DNA of 64,000 bases from Phenylobacterium glaciei (GCF_016772415.1 NZ_JAGSGD010000001.1:1178001-1242000); one strand, 5' to 3'. Positions 8,506 to 18,584 are shown, counted from the stretch's first letter. Program-made: numbers and translations. Notes: generated from the sequence alone by a model not told the origin.

Positions 8506-9396
8506 CTAGATTGGCGCCAGGGGATTGCTCCGCAGGTGGTCCCGCGCCGCGGCGACGAAGGCCGCCACGTTGGCCGAGCCCACCCGCCGCGCCTGCGACA
8601 CCACGCTCACCGGCATGGCCGGGGGCGCGAAAGCCTGGAGCAGGGGAACCAGGCGTCCGGCCTGGATCGCCGCCGTGACCTGATAGGAGAGGGCGCGGGT
8701 GATCCCCAGCCCCGTCTCGGCCGCTGCGATGGCGGTGTCGGCGCTGTTCACCGACAGCCGGGGTGTCACCCGCACGTCCGTCGTGCTGAAGCGCCACGCG
8801 TCGGTGGCCTCCAGGCCTTCGAAGGCGACCAGGTCATGGTCCTCAAGGTCGGCGGGTCGCGAGGGCGAACCTCGGGCCGCCAGATAGGCGGGGCTCGCCA
8901 CCAGCACCCGGCTCACAGCCCCCAGCTTTACGGCTGTCAGACTACTGTCGGACAACGCCCCGATCCTCAGGGCGGCGTCGACACCGTCATCCACCAGATG
9001 GACATTTCGGTCAGACAGGCTCAGGCGCACGGCGAGGGACGGGTGGTCGGCCAGCAGGCGCCCGACCATCGGCAGGACGTGCAACCGACCGAAGACGATC
9101 GGGGCGGCGACATGCAGGACGCCCCTTGGCTCGGCGTTCTCGCCCCGGGCTTGCCGCTCGCCCGTCTCCAGGTCCTCCAGGATCCGGCGGCTGCTCTCCA
9201 GATAGATTTGGCCCCGCTCGGTCAGACGTACCGATCGGGTGGTGCGGCTCAGCAGGGTCAGGCCCAGCCGGTCCTCCAACTGCGCCACCGACCGGGTCAC
9301 CGCCGAAGGCGAGATCCGCAACCGCCGCGCCGCCTCGGCGAAACTGCCCCAGGTCGCGACGGCGACGAAGGCCTTCATGGCGTCGAATTGATCCAT
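8506..9396 (-). CDS. LysR family transcriptional regulator
   Basis: A 296-residue LysR protein. The N-terminal winged HTH is clear (ATWGSFAEAARRLRISPSAV, then a typical wing), followed by the effector-binding fold. The frame is open far upstream, but the ATG at 9396 (MDQFDAMKAFV) is the family-typical start. It is divergent from the AhpD-PPOX-DUF1348 gene set, and a perfect inverted repeat lies 6 bp before its start, so it likely controls that operon and itself. Confidence 0.92.
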   Translation of the reverse strand: MDQFDAMKAFVAVATWGSFAEAARRLRISPSAVTRSVAQLEDRLGLTLLSRTTRSVRLTERGQIYLESSRRILEDLETGERQARGENAEPRGVLHVAAPIVFGRLHVLPMVGRLLADHPSLAVRLSLSDRNVHLVDDGVDAALRIGALSDSSLTAVKLGAVSRVLVASPAYLAARGSPSRPADLEDHDLVAFEGLEATDAWRFSTTDVRVTPRLSVNSADTAIAAAETGLGITRALSYQVTAAIQAGRLVPLLQAFAPPAMPVSVVSQARRVGSANVAAFVAAARDHLRSNPLAPI

Positions 9397-9401
9397 AGAT
9401 A

Positions 9402-9418
9402 ATTGCGTAACTCGCAAT
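9402..9418. promoter_or_regulatory. LysR-type operator candidate
   Basis: A perfect inverted repeat, ATTGCG (9402-9407) and CGCAAT (9413-9418) around TAACT, contains a T-N11-A core typical of LysR boxes. It sits in a conspicuously AT-rich divergent region (about 9398-9470) between the LysR gene and the AhpD-like gene. Confidence 0.6.
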
Positions 9419-9513
9419 AATGACTTGTCAAATGAATATATTATCGCATCTGAAGATATGTAGGAGATTTCACGGGTCGCCGGAACACCCCGGCCAGAAC
9501 CTTGGAGAACCCC

Positions 9514-10068
9514 ATGTCCCGTGTCGCCGTTCCTGCCCGTGAAGCCGCTCCCGCCGCCGCCCAACCCTTCCTCGACGGCGTTGAGAAGCAGCTCGGCGTC
9601 GTACCCAATCTCTTCCGCCTGGCCGCCCTCAGCCCCGCTGTCCTGCAAGGCATGCTCGGCCTCAGCGGAGCCCTGGCCCGCACCCTGGACGTCAAGACCC
9701 GCGAGCGGATCGCCCTGGTGGTGGCCCAGGTGAACGGCTGCGACTACTGCCTTTCGGCCCACACCTATCTCGGCCTCAACCTGGCCAAGCTGGACGCCGG
9801 CGAGATCGCCCTGAACCGCAAGGGCGACTCCACCGACCCGAGGGCCGCCGCCATGGTCGCCTTCGCCGCCAAGGTCGCCCAGTCTCGCGGCAAGGTGGCC
9901 GACGCCGACCTGGCCGACGTGCGGCTCGCGGGCATCACCGACGCCCAGGTCGTGGAGATCGTCGCGTTGGTGGCGGAGAACTTCCTGACCAACCTGCTCA
10001 ACAATGTCGCCCGGACCCCGATCGATTTCCCGGTTGTGCTGGCCGCCGACCTCGCTCAAGCCGCCTGA
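9514..10068 (+). CDS. AhpD-like carboxymuconolactone decarboxylase family protein
   Basis: A 184-residue all-helical protein of the CMD/AhpD superfamily. The peroxidatic motif is intact: Cys76-x-x-Cys79 and His83 (CDYCLSAH). Start at the ATG at 9514, just behind GGAGAA. It is the first gene of a co-directional set with the PPOX-like gene (10123) and the DUF1348 gene (10755). The likely role is thiol-dependent peroxide or alkylhydroperoxide detoxification; the reductant partner is not seen nearby. Confidence 0.88.
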   Translation: MSRVAVPAREAAPAAAQPFLDGVEKQLGVVPNLFRLAALSPAVLQGMLGLSGALARTLDVKTRERIALVVAQVNGCDYCLSAHTYLGLNLAKLDAGEIALNRKGDSTDPRAAAMVAFAAKVAQSRGKVADADLADVRLAGITDAQVVEIVALVAENFLTNLLNNVARTPIDFPVVLAADLAQAA

Positions 10069-10122
10069 TCCCTGGGTCCATCGGCGGTCGCCGTCGATGG
10101 ACCAAATCCGGAGCTCCATCCC

Positions 10123-10758
10123 ATGGCCTATGGATTCCTCGACCCGCTCTCCACCCCGAGTGTGCAGGCGGCCCAGACCGCCAACGGCGCGCGAAAGATC
10201 TGGGAGCGCTTCGATGGCGACCGGGCGTCGGAGCGGTTCACCCCGTCCGAGGCCGCCTTCATCGGCGACCGCGACAGCTTCTACCTGGCCAGCGTCTCAG
10301 AGAGCGGCTGGCCCTATGTGCAGCATCGGGGCGGGCCCGTGGGCTTCCTCAAGGTCCTGGACGAAACCACCCTGGGATTCGCCGACTATCGCGGGAACCG
10401 CCAGTACATCAGCCTGGGCAATACGGCCGCCGACGACCGGGTGTCGCTGATCCTGATGGACTATCCCAACCAGGCGCGGCTGAAGATCCTGGCCCATATG
10501 GAGGCCCGCGATCTGGCGGCCGACCCTGCGCTGGCGGACCGTCTGGCGGACCCCGACTATAAGGGTCGTCCGGAACGCGGCTTCGTGCTGACGCTGGAAG
10601 CCTTCGACTGGAACTGTCCCCAGCATATCACCCGCCGGTTCACCGGCCCGGAGATCGAGACCGTGCTCACGCCGCTGCGACGCGAGCTCGCCGAACTCGA
10701 GACCCAGAACCAGGCCCTGCGCGCGCAGGTCGCCGCCCTGACGGACGCCCGCCGATGA
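10123..10758 (+). CDS. Pyridoxamine 5'-phosphate oxidase-family flavoprotein
   Basis: A 211-residue protein with the split-barrel FMN-binding fold of the PPOX family ([19 protein letters not shown], then [11 protein letters not shown]). The C-terminal 30 residues form a charged coiled coil ([20 protein letters not shown]), which suggests oligomerisation. It is not PdxH itself; similar proteins are annotated as general stress or flavin-nucleotide-binding proteins. Its stop overlaps the next start by 4 bp (10755-10758). Confidence 0.85.
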   Translation: MAYGFLDPLSTPSVQAAQTANGARKIWERFDGDRASERFTPSEAAFIGDRDSFYLASVSESGWPYVQHRGGPVGFLKVLDETTLGFADYRGNRQYISLGNTAADDRVSLILMDYPNQARLKILAHMEARDLAADPALADRLADPDYKGRPERGFVLTLEAFDWNCPQHITRRFTGPEIETVLTPLRRELAELETQNQALRAQVAALTDARR

Positions 10759-11237
10759 CCACCCCCGACGCCCCCCGGCCACCCCTGCCGCCCTTCGACC
10801 TGGCGTCCGCGACCGAGAAGGTCCGCCGGGCCGAGGATGCCTGGAACGGCCGCGACCCGGCCAAGGTCGCCCTGGCCTACACGCCCGACAGCCGCTGGCG
10901 GAACCGCAGCAGCTTTCTCCAGGGCCGCCCCGCGATCATCGACTTCCTGACCCGCAAGTGGGCGCAGGAGCATGAGTATCGGCTGATCAAGGAACTGTGG
11001 GCCTTCACGGGCGAGAGGATCGCCGTCCGGTTCGCCTACGAGTGGCGCGACGCCGACGGGGGTTGGTTCCGCGCCCATGGCAATGAGAACTGGGCCTTCG
11101 ACGCCGCCGGCCTGATGGCCGAGCGGCACGCCAGCATCAATGATGTGGCCATCCTGGCGGGCGACCGGCTGTTTCACTGGCCGCAGGACGCTTCGCGTCC
11201 GGCCGACCATCCCGGGCTGTCCCAGCTCGGCCTGTGA
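10755..11237 (+). CDS. DUF1348 / NTF2-like protein
   Basis: A 160-residue cone-barrel (NTF2-like) protein of the DUF1348 type: the segment [17 protein letters not shown] begins the fold and [16 protein letters not shown] is characteristic. No catalytic residues are assignable. It overlaps the PPOX gene by 4 bp and is the last member of the LysR-flanked operon. The operon layout suggests a small-molecule detoxification role. Confidence 0.82.
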   Translation: MTTPDAPRPPLPPFDLASATEKVRRAEDAWNGRDPAKVALAYTPDSRWRNRSSFLQGRPAIIDFLTRKWAQEHEYRLIKELWAFTGERIAVRFAYEWRDADGGWFRAHGNENWAFDAAGLMAERHASINDVAILAGDRLFHWPQDASRPADHPGLSQLGL

Positions 11238-11279
11238 GGCGGCGAGCCTCACGGGCCGGAAATCCAGGCGGCCACTCTT

Positions 11280-11299
11280 GTGTGGCGAAAGCGCCACAC
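11280..11299. promoter_or_regulatory. Hairpin upstream of clpB
   Basis: Perfect inverted repeat with arms GTGTGGCG (11280-11287) and CGCCACAC (11292-11299) and an AAAG loop, 70 bp before clpB. It may end the upstream operon, though no U-run follows, or regulate clpB. I could not place a convincing sigma-32 promoter with correct spacing here. Confidence 0.45.
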
Positions 11300-11368
11300 C
11301 TACATCGAGCGCGTGGAGGTTGCGCTTGATCAAGGCGGCCCCGCTAATCCGCCTTACGAGGGGACCTC

Positions 11369-13951
<2,583 letters not shown>

Positions 13952-13963
13952 CTCTCAAGAAGA

Positions 13964-13991
13964 AGGCCCCGCTCATCGCTGAGCGGGGCCT
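13964..13991. terminator. Bidirectional intrinsic terminator between clpB and the BA14K-like gene
   Basis: Perfect 11-bp stem, AGGCCCCGCTC (13964-13974) and GAGCGGGGCCT (13981-13991), with a 6-nt loop. On the minus strand the stem is followed by TTCTTCTTGA, a fair U-rich tail; on the plus strand the tail is weak (GATTCT). The genes on both sides converge on it. Confidence 0.8.
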
Positions 13992-14015
13992 GATTCTACG
14001 TAGGGTCAGGCCAGC

Positions 14016-14372
14016 CTAGAGCCGGCAGCGGACCCAGCTGCGGCCGGTGAAGTACATGTCCCGGGCCGGGCTGTAGCTGCGATAGCGCATCTGGCAGGCG
14101 CGGACATGGCCGTACCAGCCATTGTGCTTGCGCCAGTGACGCGGCGGGGGAGCTGGGTGGCGGCCCCACTGGTTGTCCCAACGGCCGTAGCGATTGTCAT
14201 ACCCGTCGTGGCGGTTGCGAACGCCGTCACCGTCACGGTCGCGGTCGTAGCGGTTCGGAACGCCGTCTCGGTCCATGTCGCCGTAGGGCCTTGGCTGGGC
14301 GGACGCCGCGCCAACGCCGATCGAGGCGGCGATGGACATGGCGGCCAGGCCGATAGTGATGAGTTTGCGCAT
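14016..14372 (-). CDS. Exported BA14K-like protein with Asp-rich repeats
   Basis: A 118-residue secreted protein. A signal peptide (MRKLITIGLAAMSIAASIG, cleavage near ASAQ) precedes DMDRDGVPNRYDRDRDGDG, which resembles calcium-binding thrombospondin type 3 repeats. The C-terminus (CQMRYRSYSPARDMYFTG, then RSWVRC) matches the short BA14K signature with its paired cysteines. Function is unknown; BA14K proteins were described as lectin-like in Brucella. It is convergent with clpB. Confidence 0.78.
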   Translation of the reverse strand: MRKLITIGLAAMSIAASIGVGAASAQPRPYGDMDRDGVPNRYDRDRDGDGVRNRHDGYDNRYGRWDNQWGRHPAPPPRHWRKHNGWYGHVRACQMRYRSYSPARDMYFTGRSWVRCRL

Positions 14373-14542
14373 CAGGTGTCTCCCTTGTGGGTATCCGTCC
14401 CGATGGGGTTAACGCCCTGGTAATGGGTTAGTTCGGCAAAAGCTGACGATCTGTGCTATAGGGGGCCATGACTGATCGCGCCCCTGCTGTTCGCGTCTGC
14501 GAACGTTCGCGCGTTTTCCAAGACCAGTAAGGAGTCGGCACG

Positions 14543-14881
14543 ATGCCCGAGGAACAATTCATCCAGATGTACGTCCGCGATTTCGCCACCATGGCGTCGC
14601 GGGTCGAGGCCGGGTCCGACATCGAGGCCCAGCTCAACAAGCGCATCACCGAAACCCGCTCCCACGCCGCCCTGATGGACGCGCGCAAGGCCGAAGGCCA
14701 TCTGGCCGCCGTCATCGACCGCCTGCGTTCGGAAGCCAAGAAGGACGCGTCCCAGGCGGTGAAGAACACCCCCGACCCCATCGCCGCCGCCGCGCGTCGC
14801 CAGGAATTCCTGGTGCGCGTGGCCGACATGCTCGACTCCGAGCTGGCCGAACCCGAGAAGCGCGGCGCAGCCCGCTTCTGA
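14543..14881 (+). CDS. Conserved hypothetical protein, helical
   Basis: A 112-residue, mostly alpha-helical, charged cytoplasmic protein (FIQMYVRDFATMASRVEAG, then DMLDSELAEPEKRG). There is a good AAGGAG Shine-Dalgarno 10 bp before the ATG. No domain recognised and no membrane segment. It is followed by palindromic repeat B1 and a convergent lipoprotein gene. Confidence 0.75.
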   Translation: MPEEQFIQMYVRDFATMASRVEAGSDIEAQLNKRITETRSHAALMDARKAEGHLAAVIDRLRSEAKKDASQAVKNTPDPIAAAARRQEFLVRVADMLDSELAEPEKRGAARF

Positions 14882-14903
14882 AGCCGCTCGCGGCTTCGGA
14901 AGC

Positions 14904-15012
14904 CCGCTCATCCCGGCGCAGGCCGGGACCCAGGTCGTAAGTCACTGCCCGAGCCAGGAATCCTGAAAGCGGTGGATGTATCTGGATCCCGGCCTGCGCC
15001 GGGACGAGCGGA
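14904..15012. repeat. Palindromic intergenic repeat, family B copy 1
   Basis: About 109 bp with long terminal inverted repeats: CCGCTCATCCCGGCGCAGG at the left and CCTGCGCCGGGACGAGCGG at the right. The middle (GACCCAGGTCGTAAG through GGATGTATC) matches copy 2 at 24201-24310 in reverse complement. It fills the gap between a plus-strand stop (14881) and a minus-strand stop (15015). Confidence 0.88.
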
Positions 15013-15014
15013 TT

Positions 15015-15560
15015 TTACAGCTCGATCGCCACCGGCTTGCCCGCGCGGATCTCCACGCGGCGCATGATGGCCATGTCCGGGCCTTCGCCGCCCACGGGCT
15101 TGGCGACCGTGATCACGAACCACGCCCCATTGGCCAGGCCCTGGAAGCTGAAGTGGTCGCTGGCGTCGCAGGTGGTGCGGCGCACGAAGGCCGAATAGTC
15201 GCCGTTGGGGGCCGAGGGCGTGCGGGCCCGCACCTGTTCGGCCGGCAGGGCCGAGCGGTCGGGCGAGTTGTAGAGGATGGTCATCCGCCGGCGCGTCCAC
15301 AGCGTCTCAGGCGTCAGCACCACGCCGGCCCCGGCGCAGGTGTAGCGCGCAACACCGCTGCGGAAGGTCATGCGCCCATCGATGCGGCCCTTGCCGGGGA
15401 TCGCCGACCAGGCGAAGTCGCCCGGACGGAACAGGCCAGCCGACGGCGGACCGCCCGTACCCGGCGGCGGAGGCGGCGGCGGACCCAGCGGAGCTGTGGT
15501 GGCGCAGGCCGAAAGCCCAAGAAGGGCGGCGGAAATGATCAGGAGACGAGCGGGGGTCAT
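15015..15560 (-). CDS. Putative lipoprotein
   Basis: A 181-residue protein. Starting at the ATG at 15560 gives MTPARLLIISAALLGLSACAT, a signal peptide with a lipobox (LSAC) and mature Cys at residue 19. A Pro/Gly-rich linker (PLGPPPPPPPGTGG) leads to a beta-rich domain with two further cysteines (YTCAGAG and TTCDASD). The frame is open upstream to 15623, but that extension lacks an export signal. Function unknown. Confidence 0.78.
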   Translation of the reverse strand: MTPARLLIISAALLGLSACATTAPLGPPPPPPPGTGGPPSAGLFRPGDFAWSAIPGKGRIDGRMTFRSGVARYTCAGAGVVLTPETLWTRRRMTILYNSPDRSALPAEQVRARTPSAPNGDYSAFVRRTTCDASDHFSFQGLANGAWFVITVAKPVGGEGPDMAIMRRVEIRAGKPVAIEL

Positions 15561-15622
15561 GTCCCGGCCACCATAGGCAAGGGGAGGGCTGCGCGCCAAG
15601 GGGGTTCGTCGCGCCCGCGACA

Positions 15623-16048
15623 TCAGTCGTCGCCGCGAACCTTCCCTCGGGTCGCCTTGACGCCGCCGCGTTTGACCTTGGAATCCACCCGCCGCGCCTT
15701 GGCCGCCTTGCTGACCTTGGTCTTCTTGCGGGGTGGGGGCGGCGGCTTGGCGGCCTCGCGGATCAGGTCCAGCAGCCGGGCGAGCGCATCGGCCCGGTTC
15801 CGCTCCTGGGTCCGATGGGTCATGGCCACCAGCACCAGCACCCCGTCCAGGGTGATCTTGCGCCCGCCCAGCTTCATCAGGCGGATGGCCACGTCGTTGG
15901 GCAGGGAGGGCGAACCGCGCACGTCGAAGCGCAGCTCGACGGCCGTGGACACCTTGTTGACGTTCTGCCCGCCGGGACCCGCGGCGCGGATGAACCGCTC
16001 CTGGACCTCGTCGTCGTTCAGGGTGATGTCGGGGGTGACTTCGATCAT
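15623..16048 (-). CDS. arfB: Alternative ribosome-rescue factor B (peptidyl-tRNA hydrolase ArfB)
   Basis: A 141-residue RF-like hydrolase that frees ribosomes stalled at mRNA 3' ends. The GGQ motif is at residues 26-28 in RAAGPGGQNVNKV. The family's basic C-terminal tail, which inserts in the mRNA channel, is present from residue 100 (PPRKKTKVSKAAKARR). There is no codon-recognition domain, which separates it from RF1/RF2. It is divergent from the leader ORF and GNAT gene. Confidence 0.93.
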   Translation of the reverse strand: MIEVTPDITLNDDEVQERFIRAAGPGGQNVNKVSTAVELRFDVRGSPSLPNDVAIRLMKLGGRKITLDGVLVLVAMTHRTQERNRADALARLLDLIREAAKPPPPPRKKTKVSKAAKARRVDSKVKRGGVKATRGKVRGDD

Positions 16049-16086
16049 GGCTTCCAGCAGCGCTTGTGAGCCGCTAGTCTCACATC

Positions 16087-16158
16087 ATGCGTCACGTAGC
16101 GACCCTTATGCAGATTTGCACCGCCCGGCCCGGGCTGATGGGAACTGCTGTGCGCTAG
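16087..16158 (+). CDS. Candidate leader peptide ORF for attenuation
   Basis: A 23-codon ORF (MRHVATLMQICTARPGLMGT then AVR, stop TAG at 16156). It lies 39 bp from the divergent arfB start and lacks a clear Shine-Dalgarno, so it could be read from a leaderless transcript. Its 3' half contains the 5' arm of a helix that competes with the terminator just downstream. No strong run of one amino-acid codon is seen; Met, Arg and Cys codons are present. Confidence 0.42.
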   Translation: MRHVATLMQICTARPGLMGTAVR

Positions 16159-16214
16159 GACGAGCGAGACACACCGCAGACCACCAGCCCCGCCGGCAAC
16201 GGACGGGGCTTTTT
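16132..16214 (+). promoter_or_regulatory. Attenuator: antiterminator and terminator sharing one arm
   Basis: GGGCTGATGG (16132-16141, inside the leader ORF) can pair with CCACCAGCCC (16181-16190) at 9 of 10 positions. The same downstream arm supplies AGCCCCG (16186-16192), which pairs with CGGGGCT (16204-16210) to make an intrinsic terminator ending in five T residues (16210-16214). The two helices are mutually exclusive. The structure sits entirely upstream of the GNAT start at 16251. Confidence 0.55.
16186..16214 (+). terminator. Intrinsic terminator before the GNAT gene
   Basis: Stem AGCCCCG/CGGGGCT, with an inner CCG/CGG pair in the loop and a T5 tail. No gene ends upstream on the plus strand, so the terminator must act on a leader transcript or small RNA initiated after 16048. 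Confidence 0.75.
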
Positions 16215-16250
16215 CATGGGCCCTCTCCGCCGATAATCTTGGAGAGAGAC

Positions 16251-16742
16251 ATGAGCGACATCCTGATCCGGGCCCGAGAGCCCGCCGACCTGGCCGACAT
16301 GACCGAGCTGCTGAACCAGCCACGCGCCATCTGGGGCACGCTGCAGATGCCCTTCGTCAGCCTGGAGGCTCGCCAAAAGCGCGCCGCCGCCGGCTCGCCG
16401 GGCGACCTGCACCTGGTGGCGGTGATCGACGGCAAGGTCATAGGCTCGGCGAGCCTCAACCGGTTTGAGAACCGTCGGGTCCACGCCGGGTCCATCGGCA
16501 TGGCCGTGCACGACGCCTATGCCGGGCGTGGCGCGGGCACGGCCCTGATGGCGGGCCTGGTCGGCCAGGCCGACAACTGGCTGAACCTCAAGCGGCTGGA
16601 ACTCAACGTCTGGTCCGACAACAGCCGCGCCATCGCGCTCTACGAACGCTTCGGATTCGAGCGGGAAGGGCTGTTCCGGAACTACGCCTGGCGCGACGGC
16701 GCCTATGCCGACTCGGTGGCTATGGCGCGGTTGAGGCCGTGA
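16251..16742 (+). CDS. GNAT N-acetyltransferase, YhhY/AaaT-like
   Basis: A 163-residue acetyl-CoA-dependent N-acetyltransferase. Motif A is visible (SIGMAVHDAYAGRGAGTALM, with the R/Q-x-x-G-x-G/A loop). The C-terminal signature NSRAIALYERFGFEREG is typical of the fold. Segments such as TLQMPF, QADNWLNLKRLELNVWSDN and YADSVAMARL line up with E. coli YhhY (AaaT), which acetylates L-Phe and L-Met; substrate here is inferred. GGAGAGAG provides the ribosome-binding site. The gene follows a leader ORF and terminator and is followed by repeat C1. Confidence 0.87.
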   Translation: MSDILIRAREPADLADMTELLNQPRAIWGTLQMPFVSLEARQKRAAAGSPGDLHLVAVIDGKVIGSASLNRFENRRVHAGSIGMAVHDAYAGRGAGTALMAGLVGQADNWLNLKRLELNVWSDNSRAIALYERFGFEREGLFRNYAWRDGAYADSVAMARLRP

Positions 16743-16749
16743 AAGTTGA

Positions 16750-16878
16750 ATCGTCATGGCCGGGCTTGTCCCGGCCACCCATGATCTCCGTCGTTCAGAA
16801 AGGATCCGCGGCGCGGGCCGCGCGATCTGCTGGCAAGCGGAGATCATGGGTCCCCGGGACAAGCCCGGGGATGACGAT
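16750..16878. repeat. Palindromic intergenic repeat, family C copy 1
   Basis: A 129-bp element bounded by ATCGTCAT and ATGACGAT. Each end has its own CCGGG-type hairpin (GGCCGGGCTTGTCCCGGCC and CCCCGGGACAAGCCCGGGG), with GATCTCCG/CGGAGATC as an inner inverted pair. It matches copy 2 (28792-28920) in reverse complement. It lies between the convergent stops of the GNAT gene (16742) and zur (16895). Confidence 0.9.
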
Positions 16879-16894
16879 CAAGAAGGGAGGGCGC

Positions 16895-17371
16895 TCATTG
16901 GCACGCCAGGCAAAGCCCGCGCGCCTCCAGCGTCACCGCGCGCACCGCGTAGCCCGCGGGCGCGGCGGCGGCGATCTGGGCGTCGAGCTCGGGTTCGAAC
17001 TCCTCGGCCGCGCCGCAGCACTCGCAGATCAGGAAGGCGGCCCGGTGCCCCTGTTTGTCGCGGCGGCAGGGGACATAGGCGTTGAGGCTCTCTATGCGGT
17101 GGGCGAAGCCCAGGCGTTCGAGAAATTCCAGGGCGCGGTAGACGGTGGGGGGCTTGGCCGGTTCCCCGTGCGCGCCGAAGGCGGCGATCAGATCATAGGC
17201 CTTCAGCGGCGCGTTGGCCTCCAGCAGCAGCTCCAGCACCCGGCGGCGCGGGGTGGTCAGGCGCTCCTGGGCCTGCACGCAGCGGCTCTCCGCCGATACC
17301 AGGGCATGGCGAAGGTCCACACCCTTGATGCCCGGATGCGCGCCGTCTTCATGGTGGCACTCGGTTCCCAT
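16895..17371 (-). CDS. zur: Fur-family repressor, probably Zur
   Basis: A 158-residue Fur-family regulator. The winged helix spans about residues 35-95 (TTPRRRVLELLLEANAPLKA, then TVYRALEFLERLG). Metal sites include an N-terminal ECHHEDGAH His cluster, a CECC structural zinc knuckle near residue 115 and a final CLAC. The short acidic C-terminus and Cys-rich knuckle fit the zinc-sensing Zur branch better than Fur, PerR or Irr. Repeat C1 lies immediately downstream. Confidence 0.85.
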   Translation of the reverse strand: MGTECHHEDGAHPGIKGVDLRHALVSAESRCVQAQERLTTPRRRVLELLLEANAPLKAYDLIAAFGAHGEPAKPPTVYRALEFLERLGFAHRIESLNAYVPCRRDKQGHRAAFLICECCGAAEEFEPELDAQIAAAAPAGYAVRAVTLEARGLCLACQ

Positions 17372-17440
17372 GACTATTGGCTACCTGTCCGCGCGGTTTC
17401 CCGCAACCAGGGGAATATGGTGTCGCAGGCCCCAAATGCG

Positions 17441-17467
17441 AAGGCCGGGATCAATGACCCCGGCCTT
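17441..17467 (-). terminator. Intrinsic terminator after the DUF4167 gene
   Basis: Stem AAGGCCGGG (17441-17449) and CCCGGCCTT (17459-17467). Read on the minus strand it begins 11 bp after the DUF4167 stop and is followed by a weak T-containing tail (CGCATTT). Confidence 0.6.
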
Positions 17468-17477
17468 GGCTTTCTCG

Positions 17478-18584
17478 CTACGCGTCTTCGGTTTCCGAAG
17501 GCGGACCGCCTTCACCACCCTCGAAGCTGCGCGGGGCGCGGCGACGCTTGGGCTTGGCCGGCGCGTCCTCGGTCGAGGCGACGGCGGCCGGGGTCTCGGC
17601 CTTGGGCGCGCGGGGCGCCCGAGTGGTCGGGGCCTTCAGGAAGGCCGGAGCGTGGCTCTCGCCGCCATCGTCGTCGCGCAGCACAGGCGAGCTGCGGGTT
17701 TCAGCGGGCACAAGCGGCGCGGCCTGCGGTTCGACCACCGCCAGCGGATCGCGCTCGGGGCGGTCTTCGCGCGGGCGGTCATCGCGGTCGCGCCAGCGGT
17801 CGCGGCGCGGACGGTCGTCACGGGGGCGGTCGTCGCGGTTACGGTTCTCACCCTGTGGGCGGTTCTCGCCCTGGGGGCGGTCTTCGCGCGGCCGGTCATC
17901 CCGAGGACGATCGTCGCGGGGGCGGTCGTCGCGGTTGCGGTTCTCACCCTGGGGGCGGTCATCGCGGCTGCGGTGCTCGTCGCGGGGCCGGTCATCCCGG
18001 GGACGATCGTCGCGCGGACGGTCGTTGCGGTCCTGACGGTCATTGCGTGGGCGGTCGTCGCGATTGCGGTCCTGGTCGCGGGGACGGTCGTCGCGGCTGC
18101 GATTCTCGTTCTGAGGACGGTCTTGCCAACCGTTGTTGCTGCGGGCCTCGACAGCCTCGCCGCCTTCACCGGCTGCTTCTTCCTTGTCGGCCTTTTCAGC
18201 TGCGTCGGCGTCGGCCTGGGCCGCGGCCTGGGCGCCGCTCTCGTCTTCGAAGTCGATGTCGAAACCGGAGGAGAATTGGTCACGGCCCAGAATCTCGCTG
18301 GCCGCACGGGTCGGCTGCATGGCGCGGACGACCCGGAAATAGTGTTCTGCGTGCTGCAGGTAGTTCTCGGCGAGGACCCGGTCCCCGGCCGTGGAGGCGT
18401 CTCGCGCCAACTGTTGGTATTTTTCGAAGACGTGCTGGGCGTTGCCGCGGACCTTCGAGCCTTCCGGCCCGTTGGAATCGAACGCCCGATTGGCGTTCTG
18501 CTGCTGGGGCTTCCCGCCGCCACCACCACCACCGCCGCCGCGATTGCGACCGCGCTGACGCTTCATACCCTTGAAATCTCTCAT
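17478..18584 (-). CDS. DUF4167 domain protein with long RDDRPRDD-type repeat tract
   Basis: A 368-residue, mostly disordered protein; a second ATG 18 bp in (MKRQRGRNRG) may be the true start. Residues 9-25 are Arg/Gly-rich with a run of nine Gly, as in RNA-binding proteins. The DUF4167 helical domain follows (GNAQHVFEKYQQLARDA, then AENYLQHAEHYFRVVRAMQP). About residues 150-280 are charged near-repeats built on RDDRP. Such proteins are conserved in alphaproteobacteria next to prfA/prmC, which suggests a link to translation or RNA, but no function is established. Confidence 0.88.
   Translation of the reverse strand: MRDFKGMKRQRGRNRGGGGGGGGGKPQQQNANRAFDSNGPEGSKVRGNAQHVFEKYQQLARDASTAGDRVLAENYLQHAEHYFRVVRAMQPTRAASEILGRDQFSSGFDIDFEDESGAQAAAQADADAAEKADKEEAAGEGGEAVEARSNNGWQDRPQNENRSRDDRPRDQDRNRDDRPRNDRQDRNDRPRDDRPRDDRPRDEHRSRDDRPQGENRNRDDRPRDDRPRDDRPREDRPQGENRPQGENRNRDDRPRDDRPRRDRWRDRDDRPREDRPERDPLAVVEPQAAPLVPAETRSSPVLRDDDGGESHAPAFLKAPTTRAPRAPKAETPAAVASTEDAPAKPKRRRAPRSFEGGEGGPPSETEDA
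17750..18120 (-). repeat. Degenerate tandem codon repeat inside the DUF4167 gene
   Basis: Short units such as CGCGACGACCGTCCC repeat with variation for about 370 bp and encode RDDRP blocks. They interrupt no frame and likely expand or contract by slippage. Because of them the opposite strand also stays open across the region. Confidence 0.75.

Noticed and set aside
11238-11368. Sigma-32 heat-shock promoter before clpB
   Set aside because: CTTG-like and CCCC-like elements exist, but the spacing (about 8 bp) is too short for the expected 13-15 bp, so I do not annotate it.
17750-18120. Short tandem repeats suggestive of a CRISPR array
   Set aside because: The units are degenerate codon repeats inside the DUF4167 frame with no unique spacers and no cas genes nearby.
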